Shown: in pieces, positions 7,282 through 13,954 of the stretch
Layout: each line of letters starts with the position of its first letter
How positions within the stretch are numbered: position 1 is the stretch's first letter
NCBI RefSeq assembly: GCF_946998255.1
Contig: NZ_CAMPYN010000034.1
Location: forward strand, 1 to 13,954
Source of the DNA: an uncultured Helcococcus sp.
GTDB taxonomy: Bacteria > Bacillota > Clostridia > Tissierellales > Peptoniphilaceae
Length of the DNA: 13,954 bases
Direction: 5' to 3'
Translations under genes and position numbers: made by a program
The notes under the pieces: model-generated
Seen by the model: only the letters and a program-made list of their open reading frames with translations
What the model was told of the DNA's origin: nothing
Databases searched by the model: none

Positions 7282-7297
7282 ATCAATTTATCTCAAT
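7217..7297 (+). repeat. Inverted repeat competing with the terminator hairpin
   Basis: ATTGAGATAAA at 7217-7227 pairs perfectly (11 bp) with TTTATCTCAAT at 7287-7297, and TGAT at 7230-7233 can add four pairs with 7282-7285. The left arm is also the upper part of the hairpin at 7198-7274, so the two folds exclude each other. This is the geometry of an attenuator or antiterminator, but the sequence alone does not show that it works as one. Confidence 0.5.
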
Positions 7298-7377
7298 ACT
7301 ATGTATTTATTAAGTGACATCGCTACCAATTTATATGAATATTTGCTATTATTAAAGTATGAATGTGAATATAAAAT
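7298..7377. other. Upstream region of the pyrophosphatase-glycogen operon, no strong promoter seen
   Basis: Non-coding stretch ahead of the pyrophosphatase gene; with the hairpins, the gene-free interval is just under 200 nt. No good -35/-10 pair stands out. GTGACA at 7314-7319 (5 of 6 to -35) lies 17 nt before a poor GAATAT, and TATAAA at 7370-7375 has no suitable -35 and sits almost on the Shine-Dalgarno. The operon may use a weak or activated promoter here, or partly depend on read-through. Confidence 0.35.
7315..7328 (+). promoter_or_regulatory. cre-like sequence (possible CcpA site)
   Basis: TGACATCGCTACCA agrees with the catabolite-responsive element consensus TGWAANCGNTNWCA at 9 of the 11 specified positions, including the central CG, which is rare in this AT-rich DNA. 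It lies about 60 nt upstream of the pyrophosphatase start and overlaps a possible -35 box, a position suited to repression. No ccpA gene is in the window. Confidence 0.35.
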
Positions 7378-7383
7378 AAGGAG
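7378..7383 (+). promoter_or_regulatory. Shine-Dalgarno that selects a TTG start for the pyrophosphatase
   Basis: AAGGAG is directly next to an in-frame TTG at 7384 and 6 nt before a second TTG at 7390. Only the second has workable spacing. It also gives MKNRIYITGHKNPDTDS, the normal beginning of the family. No ATG is available before the essential GHKNPDTD motif. Confidence 0.75.
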
Positions 7384-7389
7384 TTGAAA

Positions 7390-9042
7390 TTGAAAAATAG
7401 AATTTATATTACTGGACATAAAAATCCTGATACAGATTCTATTGCTTCAGCAATAGTTTATGCGGATTTGAAAAATAAAATAGATAAAAAAAATGAATAT
7501 ATACCTATTAGATTAGGTAGCCTAAATTTAGAATCTAAGTGGGTTTTAGATAGATGGAAAAGTAAGGCTCCTATATATATAGACAACTTAAGGCCAACAA
7601 TAGACGATTTAAATCTAGAAATGCCTTTAGTAGTTGATAGAGATATTTCACTATATGAAGCAGCTAATTATTTACAGCCTAAAAATGTTTCATTCTTACC
7701 TATAGTGGATAGAGAAAACAGGTTAGAAGGTATTGTAACCTTATCAAACTTAACTAAATCATATATGAATGTATGGGATGACGATATCTTATACAGGTCA
7801 AAAACTAAGGTTGAAAATATAGTTGATGTACTAGCTGGAACCCTGGTAAACAGACCAGAAAAGCCAAACTATATAAATGGTAGGATGCTGGTGTACGCTT
7901 CTGATGTAGATGAAAAAGGACATGTAAGCCCTGGAGATGTAATCATAGTAGGAAATAGAAGAGATGCTCAAAGAGAAGCTGTTGATAGAAAAGCAGGTAT
8001 CTTGATAGTATCTTCTGGATATTATGTTGACAATGATATTCTTTATTTAGCTAAGAAAAACAATGTAACTATAATAAAGACAAAATATAATTCATTTATG
8101 GTTGCTAGACTATTACCACAAGCTATTCCTGTAAGTTATGTAATGACAAGTGATAATCTTCTTTACTTCACTCCTGATGATGACATAGAAGAAGTAAGTA
8201 AAAAGGTAATGGATACTAGGTTTAGAAACTTCCCTGTTGTTGATAAGAATATGAAGGTGATAGGGGAACTTACACGTAATGATTTATTGATAGATAAGAA
8301 AAAGAAACTTATTTTAGTAGACCATAATGAGGCAAGCCAATCTATAGATGATAGGGATAGGGTAGAAATACTTGAGATAATTGACCACCATAGAGTAGCA
8401 AATATTTCAACAAGCAATCCAATCTTTTTCAGAAATATGCCTGTTGGATGTACATCTACCATATTAGCTATGATGTACAAGGAAAATGGTTTGGTACCTA
8501 GCAAACAAATGGCAGGTCTAATGGCCTCTGCTATTATATCTGACACCTTACTATTTAGATCACCAACCACAACTGATATAGATATTAAAATATTGAATGA
8601 GCTAGCGGAAATAGCAGAAATAAACTTGGAAGAATACGCTTCTGAAATGTTTGCTGCTGGTACTTCTTTAGAAGGAGTTTCTGCTACAGACCTATTGATA
8701 ACTGATTCAAAGAAATTTGAAATAGATAATATAAAAGTTAGAGTTTCACAAGCATTCACAACTAATTTACCTTCAGTAGATAAGATGATTGCTGATATAA
8801 AAACATCAATGAAGCAGATAAAAGAAAATGAAAGAATCGACTTTTTCGCTTTATTTATAACAGATATTTTCAATGAACAATCCTTGGTTATAACAGATGG
8901 TGTATATAGCGAAGCCTTGGCTGAAGCTTTTAAACAAGAGTTTATTGAAGATGGATACATGGTCAAAGACCTATTATCAAGGAAAAAACAATTTATACCG
9001 GTATTAACTACAACAATAAATAATTTTAATAAGGAAGGTTAG
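7390..9042 (+). CDS. ppaC: CBS/DRTGG-containing family II (Mn-dependent) inorganic pyrophosphatase
   Basis: Cytoplasmic enzyme hydrolysing PPi to two phosphates; 550 residues from the TTG start, far longer than plain family II enzymes (about 310). The DHH phosphoesterase domain opens with GHKNPDTDS (His10, Asp14, Asp16 as metal ligands). It is interrupted at about 70-300 by a regulatory insert: a CBS motif (about 75-125), a DRTGG-like domain (about 138-245) and a second CBS motif (about 248-300). The catalytic domain resumes with LVDHNE (Asp311), IDHH at 331-334 and ISDT (Asp385). The C-terminal DHHA2 domain ends with the substrate-binding SRKKQ at 530-534. In characterised relatives the CBS/DRTGG insert binds adenine nucleotides (AMP and ADP inhibitory, diadenosine polyphosphates activating). 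The stop is one base from the glgB start, so it leads the glycogen operon and can remove the PPi made by GlgC. Confidence 0.93.
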   Translation: MKNRIYITGHKNPDTDSIASAIVYADLKNKIDKKNEYIPIRLGSLNLESKWVLDRWKSKAPIYIDNLRPTIDDLNLEMPLVVDRDISLYEAANYLQPKNVSFLPIVDRENRLEGIVTLSNLTKSYMNVWDDDILYRSKTKVENIVDVLAGTLVNRPEKPNYINGRMLVYASDVDEKGHVSPGDVIIVGNRRDAQREAVDRKAGILIVSSGYYVDNDILYLAKKNNVTIIKTKYNSFMVARLLPQAIPVSYVMTSDNLLYFTPDDDIEEVSKKVMDTRFRNFPVVDKNMKVIGELTRNDLLIDKKKKLILVDHNEASQSIDDRDRVEILEIIDHHRVANISTSNPIFFRNMPVGCTSTILAMMYKENGLVPSKQMAGLMASAIISDTLLFRSPTTTDIDIKILNELAEIAEINLEEYASEMFAAGTSLEGVSATDLLITDSKKFEIDNIKVRVSQAFTTNLPSVDKMIADIKTSMKQIKENERIDFFALFITDIFNEQSLVITDGVYSEALAEAFKQEFIEDGYMVKDLLSRKKQFIPVLTTTINNFNKEG

Positions 9043-9043
9043 C

Positions 9044-10933
9044 ATGAACTTAAATATTTTTTATAGAGAAGACTTAGATACTCCTATACATTTATATAAC
9101 GAAGGTAAAAATTATGAATCCTATAAATTTTTAGGATGTCATAAGATTAAGAAAAATGGAAAGGATGCAACTTCCTTTACAGTTTGGGCTCCCCATGCAA
9201 GAGAAGTTTACCTAGTAGGTGACTTCAACGGCTGGAATGAAACAAATATGCCTATGAAAAATATAAATAATTCAGGAATATGGAATATATGTTTTGATGC
9301 CTTTTATGAATATGACAACTACAAGTATAGAATCATAGGTCCAGAAGGACAAGTTTTAATGAAAGCTGACCCTTATGCCTACCACAGTCAATTTAGACCT
9401 GAAACATCAAGTAAGGTTTATGATTTAGAAGGCTTTAAGTGGACAGATGATAAATATATGAAAAATAGGTATAAAAAAGACTTACAAAAGAGTCCTGTTT
9501 CAATATATGAAGTTCATCTTGGTTCATGGATGAGACATCCTGACAACACATATTATTCATTTGAAGATTTAGCCAAAGTTTTACCTGATTATGTTAAAAA
9601 GATGGGATATACTCATGTTGAGTTTATGCCAATAACAGAATTCCCATACGATGGCTCTTGGGGTTACCAAGTAACAGGATACTTTGCTACAACATCAAGA
9701 TTTGGTACACCAAAACAATTCATGAATTTAATTAATGAATTCCACAAGAGAGATATTGGTGTAATCTTAGACTGGGTACCAGTTCACTTTACTAGAGATG
9801 CGCACGGATTATCAAACTTTGATGGTAGGGCAACTTATGAGAAAGATGATCCATACAAGGCTTCAAATGAAGGCTGGGGAACCCTATATTTCGACTATTA
9901 TAAGGCACAAGTTAAAAACTTTTTAATCTCATCAGCCTTATTCTGGTTAACAAACTTCCATATTGATGGCTTGAGAGTTGATGCTGTATCTGCCATGCTT
10001 TACTTAGATTACGGTGGAAAAAACCTACAAAACATGTATGGTGGAAATGAAAACTTAGAAGCTATTGAGTTTGTTAAGGAATTAAACTCGGTTGTTCACT
10101 TATACCATTCAGATGCTTTAATGATAGCTGAAGAATCAACTGCTTTCCCACAAATTACAGATAAGATTGAAAATGGTGGTTTAGGATTTGATTTCAAGTG
10201 GAATATGGGATGGATGAATGATACCCTACAATACTTTGAGTTGGATCCAATACATAGGAAGTATCACCAAAATAAATTAACATTTTCAATAACCTATGCC
10301 TTTTCAGAAAATTATATTTTACCATTCTCACATGATGAAGTTGTGCACTTGAAAAACTCAATGTTAAATAAGATGCCAGGATATTATGATGACAAATTTA
10401 AAGGTTTAATGGCCTTATATGCATATATGTATGCACATCCAGGTAAAAAGTTAAACTTTATGGGTAATGAAATAGGTACATTTGATGAATGGAATTATGA
10501 TGCTGAATTACCATGGTCTGTTTTAGAATATGATAGACATAGATGGTTACAAGATTTTGTAAGAAAATTAAACGAAGTATATAAGAGTGAAACTAGTTTA
10601 TACGAAGTTGATGACTCCTATGATGGATACGAATGGATTGACTTCCATGATAATGATTCAAATGTCATTGCTTTTGAAAGAATTGATTCAGAGGGTGAAA
10701 AAGTATTATGCTTCTTTAACTTCTCACCAGTTTATAGGGAAAATTATAAGTTTGGTGTAGATAAAAAAGGGATGTACAAGGTGTTATTAAACTCTGCCCA
10801 TAAAAACTTTGGTGGACCAGTAAATAGAAACCAACCTTTATATTCTAAAGAAGAGCCTGCTCATTACAGAAGATACTCAGTATCTGTTAATTTACAGCCA
10901 TATCAAGCGTTGTTTATAAAATATAAAAAATAA
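9044..10933 (+). CDS. glgB: 1,4-alpha-glucan (glycogen) branching enzyme
   Basis: GH13 enzyme that cuts alpha-1,4 chains and rejoins them as alpha-1,6 branches on glycogen. 629 residues, the short-N form with a single CBM48-like domain (about 40-125, WAPHAREVYLVGDFNGW). The TIM-barrel shows the four conserved regions: DWVPVHF at 243-249, DGLRVDAV with nucleophile Asp313, IAEEST with acid/base Glu363, and FSHDEV with Asp431. A beta-sandwich domain closes the protein from about 530. AAGGAAGG at 9031-9038 lies inside the end of the pyrophosphatase gene, 5 nt before the ATG; the one-base gap to that gene's stop suggests coupled translation. glgC follows after 28 nt. All catalytic residues are present, so it should be active. 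Confidence 0.96.
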   Translation: MNLNIFYREDLDTPIHLYNEGKNYESYKFLGCHKIKKNGKDATSFTVWAPHAREVYLVGDFNGWNETNMPMKNINNSGIWNICFDAFYEYDNYKYRIIGPEGQVLMKADPYAYHSQFRPETSSKVYDLEGFKWTDDKYMKNRYKKDLQKSPVSIYEVHLGSWMRHPDNTYYSFEDLAKVLPDYVKKMGYTHVEFMPITEFPYDGSWGYQVTGYFATTSRFGTPKQFMNLINEFHKRDIGVILDWVPVHFTRDAHGLSNFDGRATYEKDDPYKASNEGWGTLYFDYYKAQVKNFLISSALFWLTNFHIDGLRVDAVSAMLYLDYGGKNLQNMYGGNENLEAIEFVKELNSVVHLYHSDALMIAEESTAFPQITDKIENGGLGFDFKWNMGWMNDTLQYFELDPIHRKYHQNKLTFSITYAFSENYILPFSHDEVVHLKNSMLNKMPGYYDDKFKGLMALYAYMYAHPGKKLNFMGNEIGTFDEWNYDAELPWSVLEYDRHRWLQDFVRKLNEVYKSETSLYEVDDSYDGYEWIDFHDNDSNVIAFERIDSEGEKVLCFFNFSPVYRENYKFGVDKKGMYKVLLNSAHKNFGGPVNRNQPLYSKEEPAHYRRYSVSVNLQPYQALFIKYKK

Positions 10934-10961
10934 AATTTAATAAAAATAAGGAGGTAATCTT

Positions 10962-12101
10962 ATGTCAATTAAGGTAGATTTAGTAGCCATGCTTCTAGCT
11001 GGCGGACAAGGTAGTAGACTTAAGTATTTGACATCGAACACTGCGAAACCGGCAGTTCCTTTTGGTGGTAAGTATAAAATTATTGACTTTGCCCTTTCTA
11101 ATGCAAGAAATTCTTTGGTAGAAAATATAGGCGTATTAACTCAATATAAACATTTCTATTTAAATGAACATATTGGGATTGGTCAGCCTTGGGACTACGA
11201 TAGGCTAAGTGGTGGATTAAAACTTTTACCTCCTTATTTTACAGAAGATGGGGGAAGGTGGTATAAGGGTACAGCTAATGCTATTTATGAGAATATTGAT
11301 TACCTAGATAATCTAAATCCAGAGTATGTACTTATTTTATCAGCAGACCACATCTACAAGATGAATTATAGGAAAATGCTTAGATTCCATAAGGAAAAAG
11401 GAGCAGACCTTACTATTGCAGTAATGGAAGTTGATTGGGAAGAAACATCCAGATTTGGAATAATGAATACCGATCAAGATCAAAAGATAGTAGAATTTGA
11501 AGAAAAACCTAAAAATGCAAAGTCAAATCTAGCATCTATGGGAATATATATCTTCAATTGGAGTTTACTACGCGAAGCTTTAATTGAAGATTATGAAGAT
11601 AAGGAATCAAGTTATGATTTTGGTAATGATATCATTCCTAGATTATTAAATTCTGGCGCAAATTTGTATGCTTATAAATTTGAAGGATATTGGAAGGATG
11701 TCGGTACTGTTAGATCTTACTGGGAATCAAATCTTGAGTTGATAGAAGACAAAAATGGGTTAAATGTTTATGACCATGCTTGGAAGGTTTATACTAAATC
11801 TAAAAATCTTCCACCTCATTATATTGGGAAAAATGCACAATTAAATAAAAGCTTAGTTAACGAAGCTTGCCGAATTTATGGTAGGGTAGATAATTCAGTT
11901 TTGTTTGACCAAGTAACTATTGAAGAAGGTGCCGAGGTGTATAATTCAGTATTGTTACCAGGTGTAGTTGTGAAAAAGGGAGCGAAAATCTTTAATTGTG
12001 TTGTGAATGAAAATATGACCATAGATGAAAATGAAGTTTTTGGTGGTAAGGATGATGATAGTGTATATCTAATTTCAAAAGAAGGCATATTAAAAGAATA
12101 G
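10962..12101 (+). CDS. glgC: Glucose-1-phosphate adenylyltransferase, catalytic subunit
   Basis: Makes ADP-glucose and PPi from ATP and glucose-1-phosphate, the committed step of glycogen synthesis. 379 residues, normal for Gram-positive GlgC. The nucleotidyltransferase domain has LLAGGQGSRLKYLT with AKPAVPFGGKY at 11-38, PWDYD at 76-80, GTANAIY at 103-109, the metal-binding Asp129 in LSADHIY, FEEKP with the sugar-phosphate Lys182, SYDFGNDIIP at 217-226 and YWKDVGT at 243-249. The C-terminus (about 285-379) is a left-handed beta-helix with hexapeptide-like repeats, as in the allosteric domain of the family. The Shine-Dalgarno AAGGAGGT at 10948-10955 is perfect, with 6-nt spacing. glgD follows after 8 nt, which in Bacillota usually means a GlgC/GlgD heteromer. 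Confidence 0.97.
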   Translation: MSIKVDLVAMLLAGGQGSRLKYLTSNTAKPAVPFGGKYKIIDFALSNARNSLVENIGVLTQYKHFYLNEHIGIGQPWDYDRLSGGLKLLPPYFTEDGGRWYKGTANAIYENIDYLDNLNPEYVLILSADHIYKMNYRKMLRFHKEKGADLTIAVMEVDWEETSRFGIMNTDQDQKIVEFEEKPKNAKSNLASMGIYIFNWSLLREALIEDYEDKESSYDFGNDIIPRLLNSGANLYAYKFEGYWKDVGTVRSYWESNLELIEDKNGLNVYDHAWKVYTKSKNLPPHYIGKNAQLNKSLVNEACRIYGRVDNSVLFDQVTIEEGAEVYNSVLLPGVVVKKGAKIFNCVVNENMTIDENEVFGGKDDDSVYLISKEGILKE

Positions 12102-12109
12102 GAGGGTCT

Positions 12110-13228
12110 ATGAAAAATTTAGCTGGTATTATAAAATCTGGTTTTGATAACAAGTCTTATGCTGGACTATTAAAAAGTAGGCCTGACTATATGCTACCAT
12201 TCGGTTCTAGATATAGGCTGGTAGATGCATGCCTATCAAATTTTAATGAATATGGAATTTATAAGGTCCTATTACAAGGTGATAAAAATATAAAATCTAC
12301 CTTAGACCATGTTTCAAATGGGGAACACTGGGATATGGACTTAAGGGAAGATGGACTGGCTATTTCTGTACCGGGGCCTGAAGAGTATAATTCTAATAAT
12401 AGAAGAATATATTCCTACTATAGCTCCATATCTTTTATAGATGAAGAATTTATTGACAATATTTATATAGCCAATCCTATGGTTGTTTCTAGGATAAATA
12501 TTGAAAGTGTATATGAAGATTTTTTAAAAAATGACTATGATGTTATGTTTTTATATAGAAAACAGGAAGACCATGAAGGAAAGTATATCGATTCTAGGAA
12601 AGTGATTTTTGATGAAGATGGAAAGGTTCAAAATATTGGTGTAAATTTAGGCACTGAACCTATATTTAATTTATTTATGGACCACATTTTAATTAAGAAG
12701 AAAGTATATATAGACCTTGTGACTGAGGCTTTAGAAAAAGATAATGCTTACACCTTAACTCAAGCAATAATGAATAATAAAGGAAAGTTAAGTATAGGTT
12801 CTTATGAAATTTTCAATCATGTAGAGTATATTAAGGATTTAAATTCTTTTTATGATGCGAATATAAATTTATTAAACGAAGGGATTTATACGGACTTATT
12901 TCTAATGGGGTCTGGAATTTTAACAAAAAATAAAGATGAACCTTCTACTTTTTATGGGGAAGGTAACCAGATGAAAAATTCATTGATTGCTAATGGTTCA
13001 TTTATATTTGGAAGCATTGAAAATTCTATCTTATTTAGACAAGTTCATGTCGATAAGGATGCCCATGTAAAAGATTCTATATTATTTCAAGGAGTTATAC
13101 TTGAAGAAGGTTCTTATGTAGAAAATGCTATACTAGATAAAAATGTTATAATTAGAGCTGGTGTTAAACTTATAGGAGATAGACATAATCCTATCGTTGT
13201 AGAAAAGAACAAAATATTGGAGAAATAG
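12110..13228 (+). CDS. glgD: GlgD, degenerate ADP-glucose pyrophosphorylase paralogue (regulatory subunit)
   Basis: 372-residue paralogue of GlgC with the same fold but altered active site. The frame around FGSRYRLVDACLSN (31-44) aligns with GlgC FGGKYKIIDFALSN, but the ATP loop GGQGSR is replaced by KSGFDNKS, the AKP motif by SRPDYM, the metal-binding SADH by ANPM at 121-124, and no FEEKP is present. A beta-helix C-terminus with hexapeptide repeats (from about 285) remains. In studied Bacillota, GlgD alone is nearly inactive but raises the activity of GlgC in a mixed oligomer; I infer the same here. AGGAGG at 12100-12105 overlaps the glgC stop, and the ATG comes 8 nt after that stop. The reading frame is intact, so it is not a decaying copy. 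glgA starts one base after its stop. Confidence 0.93.
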   Translation: MKNLAGIIKSGFDNKSYAGLLKSRPDYMLPFGSRYRLVDACLSNFNEYGIYKVLLQGDKNIKSTLDHVSNGEHWDMDLREDGLAISVPGPEEYNSNNRRIYSYYSSISFIDEEFIDNIYIANPMVVSRINIESVYEDFLKNDYDVMFLYRKQEDHEGKYIDSRKVIFDEDGKVQNIGVNLGTEPIFNLFMDHILIKKKVYIDLVTEALEKDNAYTLTQAIMNNKGKLSIGSYEIFNHVEYIKDLNSFYDANINLLNEGIYTDLFLMGSGILTKNKDEPSTFYGEGNQMKNSLIANGSFIFGSIENSILFRQVHVDKDAHVKDSILFQGVILEEGSYVENAILDKNVIIRAGVKLIGDRHNPIVVEKNKILEK

Positions 13229-13229
13229 C

Positions 13230-13954
13230 ATGAATATATTATATATAGCTTCTGAGGCTACTCCATTTGTCAAAACAGGGGGACTTGCTGATGTAGCAGG
13301 TTCCCTTCCTAAAGCCATTAAAAATCAAGGGCATGACATAAGACTAGTCTTACCTCTGCACGGACAAATATATGAAAAATATATAGATAAGTTAGAAAGT
13401 TTAGGATCATTTGAAGTTGACTTAATTAAGAAGTCTGTAGATATAGAGGTCTTTTATTATAATAATCAAGGCTTAGAATGTTATTTCTTGGCCAATAAAG
13501 AATTTTTCGACAGGAATGATCTTTATGGCTATGAGGATGATGATTTAAGATATCTCTTATTTTCTAAGGCTAGTGTCTTACTTTTAGAATTTATAGACTT
13601 TAAAGCAGATATTTTGCATGCTAATGATTGGCATAGTGGCTTAGCTATACTATATCAAGACTACTTTGCAAAGAAAAAAGATTTCTATAAAGATACTAAG
13701 AGCTTATATACTATACACAATATTATTTATCAAGGAACTTTTGATAATATGATATTAGATTATATGGAAACGGACTTGCTTAATATTTATAAAGAAAGCT
13801 TAGATTTTAATGGAAAAGTATCTTTTATGAAGGCTGGGATTATAAATTCAACAGCCTTTAATACTGTGTCAAAGACTTATGCTAATGAAATAAAGCAAAA
13901 AGAATATGCCTATGGTCTTGAAGAAGTGATAAATACTCATAAAGACAAGTTATC
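13230..13954 (+). CDS. glgA: Glycogen synthase, N-terminal half (runs off the window)
   Basis: GT5-family ADP-glucose-dependent synthase that extends alpha-1,4-glucan chains. 241 codons are present, about half of the usual 470-480, and the frame is open to the window end. Visible features: MNILYIASEATPFVKTGGLA, where KTGGLADV (Lys15) is the ADP-glucose-binding motif; HANDWHSGL from His130; TIHN at 161-164 followed by YQGTF; and TVSKTYANEI near 212-221, where the family commonly has TVSPTYA. GGAG at 13219-13222 lies 7 nt before the ATG, inside the end of glgD, and only one base separates the two genes. The C-terminal Rossmann domain and the sugar-binding motifs there lie outside the window. 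Confidence 0.95.
   Translation, partial: MNILYIASEATPFVKTGGLADVAGSLPKAIKNQGHDIRLVLPLHGQIYEKYIDKLESLGSFEVDLIKKSVDIEVFYYNNQGLECYFLANKEFFDRNDLYGYEDDDLRYLLFSKASVLLLEFIDFKADILHANDWHSGLAILYQDYFAKKKDFYKDTKSLYTIHNIIYQGTFDNMILDYMETDLLNIYKESLDFNGKVSFMKAGIINSTAFNTVSKTYANEIKQKEYAYGLEEVINTHKDKL

Noticed and set aside
8163..8966. A 267-codon open frame on the minus strand inside the pyrophosphatase gene
   Set aside because: It lies opposite a clearly conserved enzyme, is serine/isoleucine rich with no recognisable domain, and is what an AT-rich coding strand yields when read backwards.
12110..13228. glgD as a decayed duplicate of glgC
   Set aside because: The frame is intact, the ribosome site is strong, the operon position is typical, and the residue losses match the known GlgD subfamily.

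Overview
The window is AT-rich DNA, reads almost entirely left to right, and uses strong AGGAGG-type ribosome binding sites and occasional GTG/TTG starts. This, with the protein families present, points to a low-GC Gram-positive anaerobe (Bacillota). A Clostridia/Tissierellia relative such as the Peptoniphilaceae is my guess, not shown by the sequence. I see no mobile element, CRISPR array, tRNA or rRNA.

Layout: (1) 1-98 is the tail of an upstream gene and its terminator. (2) 97-5575 is one transcription unit for a binding-protein-dependent ABC importer: UgpC/MalK-type ATPase, two permeases, an RNase J-like beta-CASP metallo-beta-lactamase protein inserted by overlaps on both sides, and a UgpB-like lipoprotein binding protein placed last. 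A good promoter sits inside the beta-CASP gene just ahead of the binding-protein gene. (3) 5640-7275 is a monocistronic 5'-nucleotidase-family phosphoesterase without a signal peptide, with its own extended -10 promoter and a long hairpin behind it. (4) 7276-7389 is a non-coding stretch with a competing inverted repeat and a cre-like palindrome. (5) 7390-13954 is a glycogen-synthesis operon: CBS/DRTGG-containing family II pyrophosphatase, glgB, glgC, glgD and the first half of glgA, which runs off the window.

How the parts work together: GlgC makes ADP-glucose and PPi from ATP and glucose-1-phosphate. GlgD is a degenerate paralogue, probably a non-catalytic partner of GlgC. GlgA polymerises the glucose and GlgB branches the chain. 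The leading pyrophosphatase would remove PPi and pull the GlgC reaction forward, and its regulatory module could tie this to adenine nucleotide levels. The importer may supply sugar, or glycerol phosphate-type substrates if its UgpB likeness is functional. Most of the window is well-known metabolism. The least explained parts are the embedded beta-CASP protein, the internal promoter for the binding protein, the pyrophosphatase-glg linkage and the competing hairpins ahead of it.
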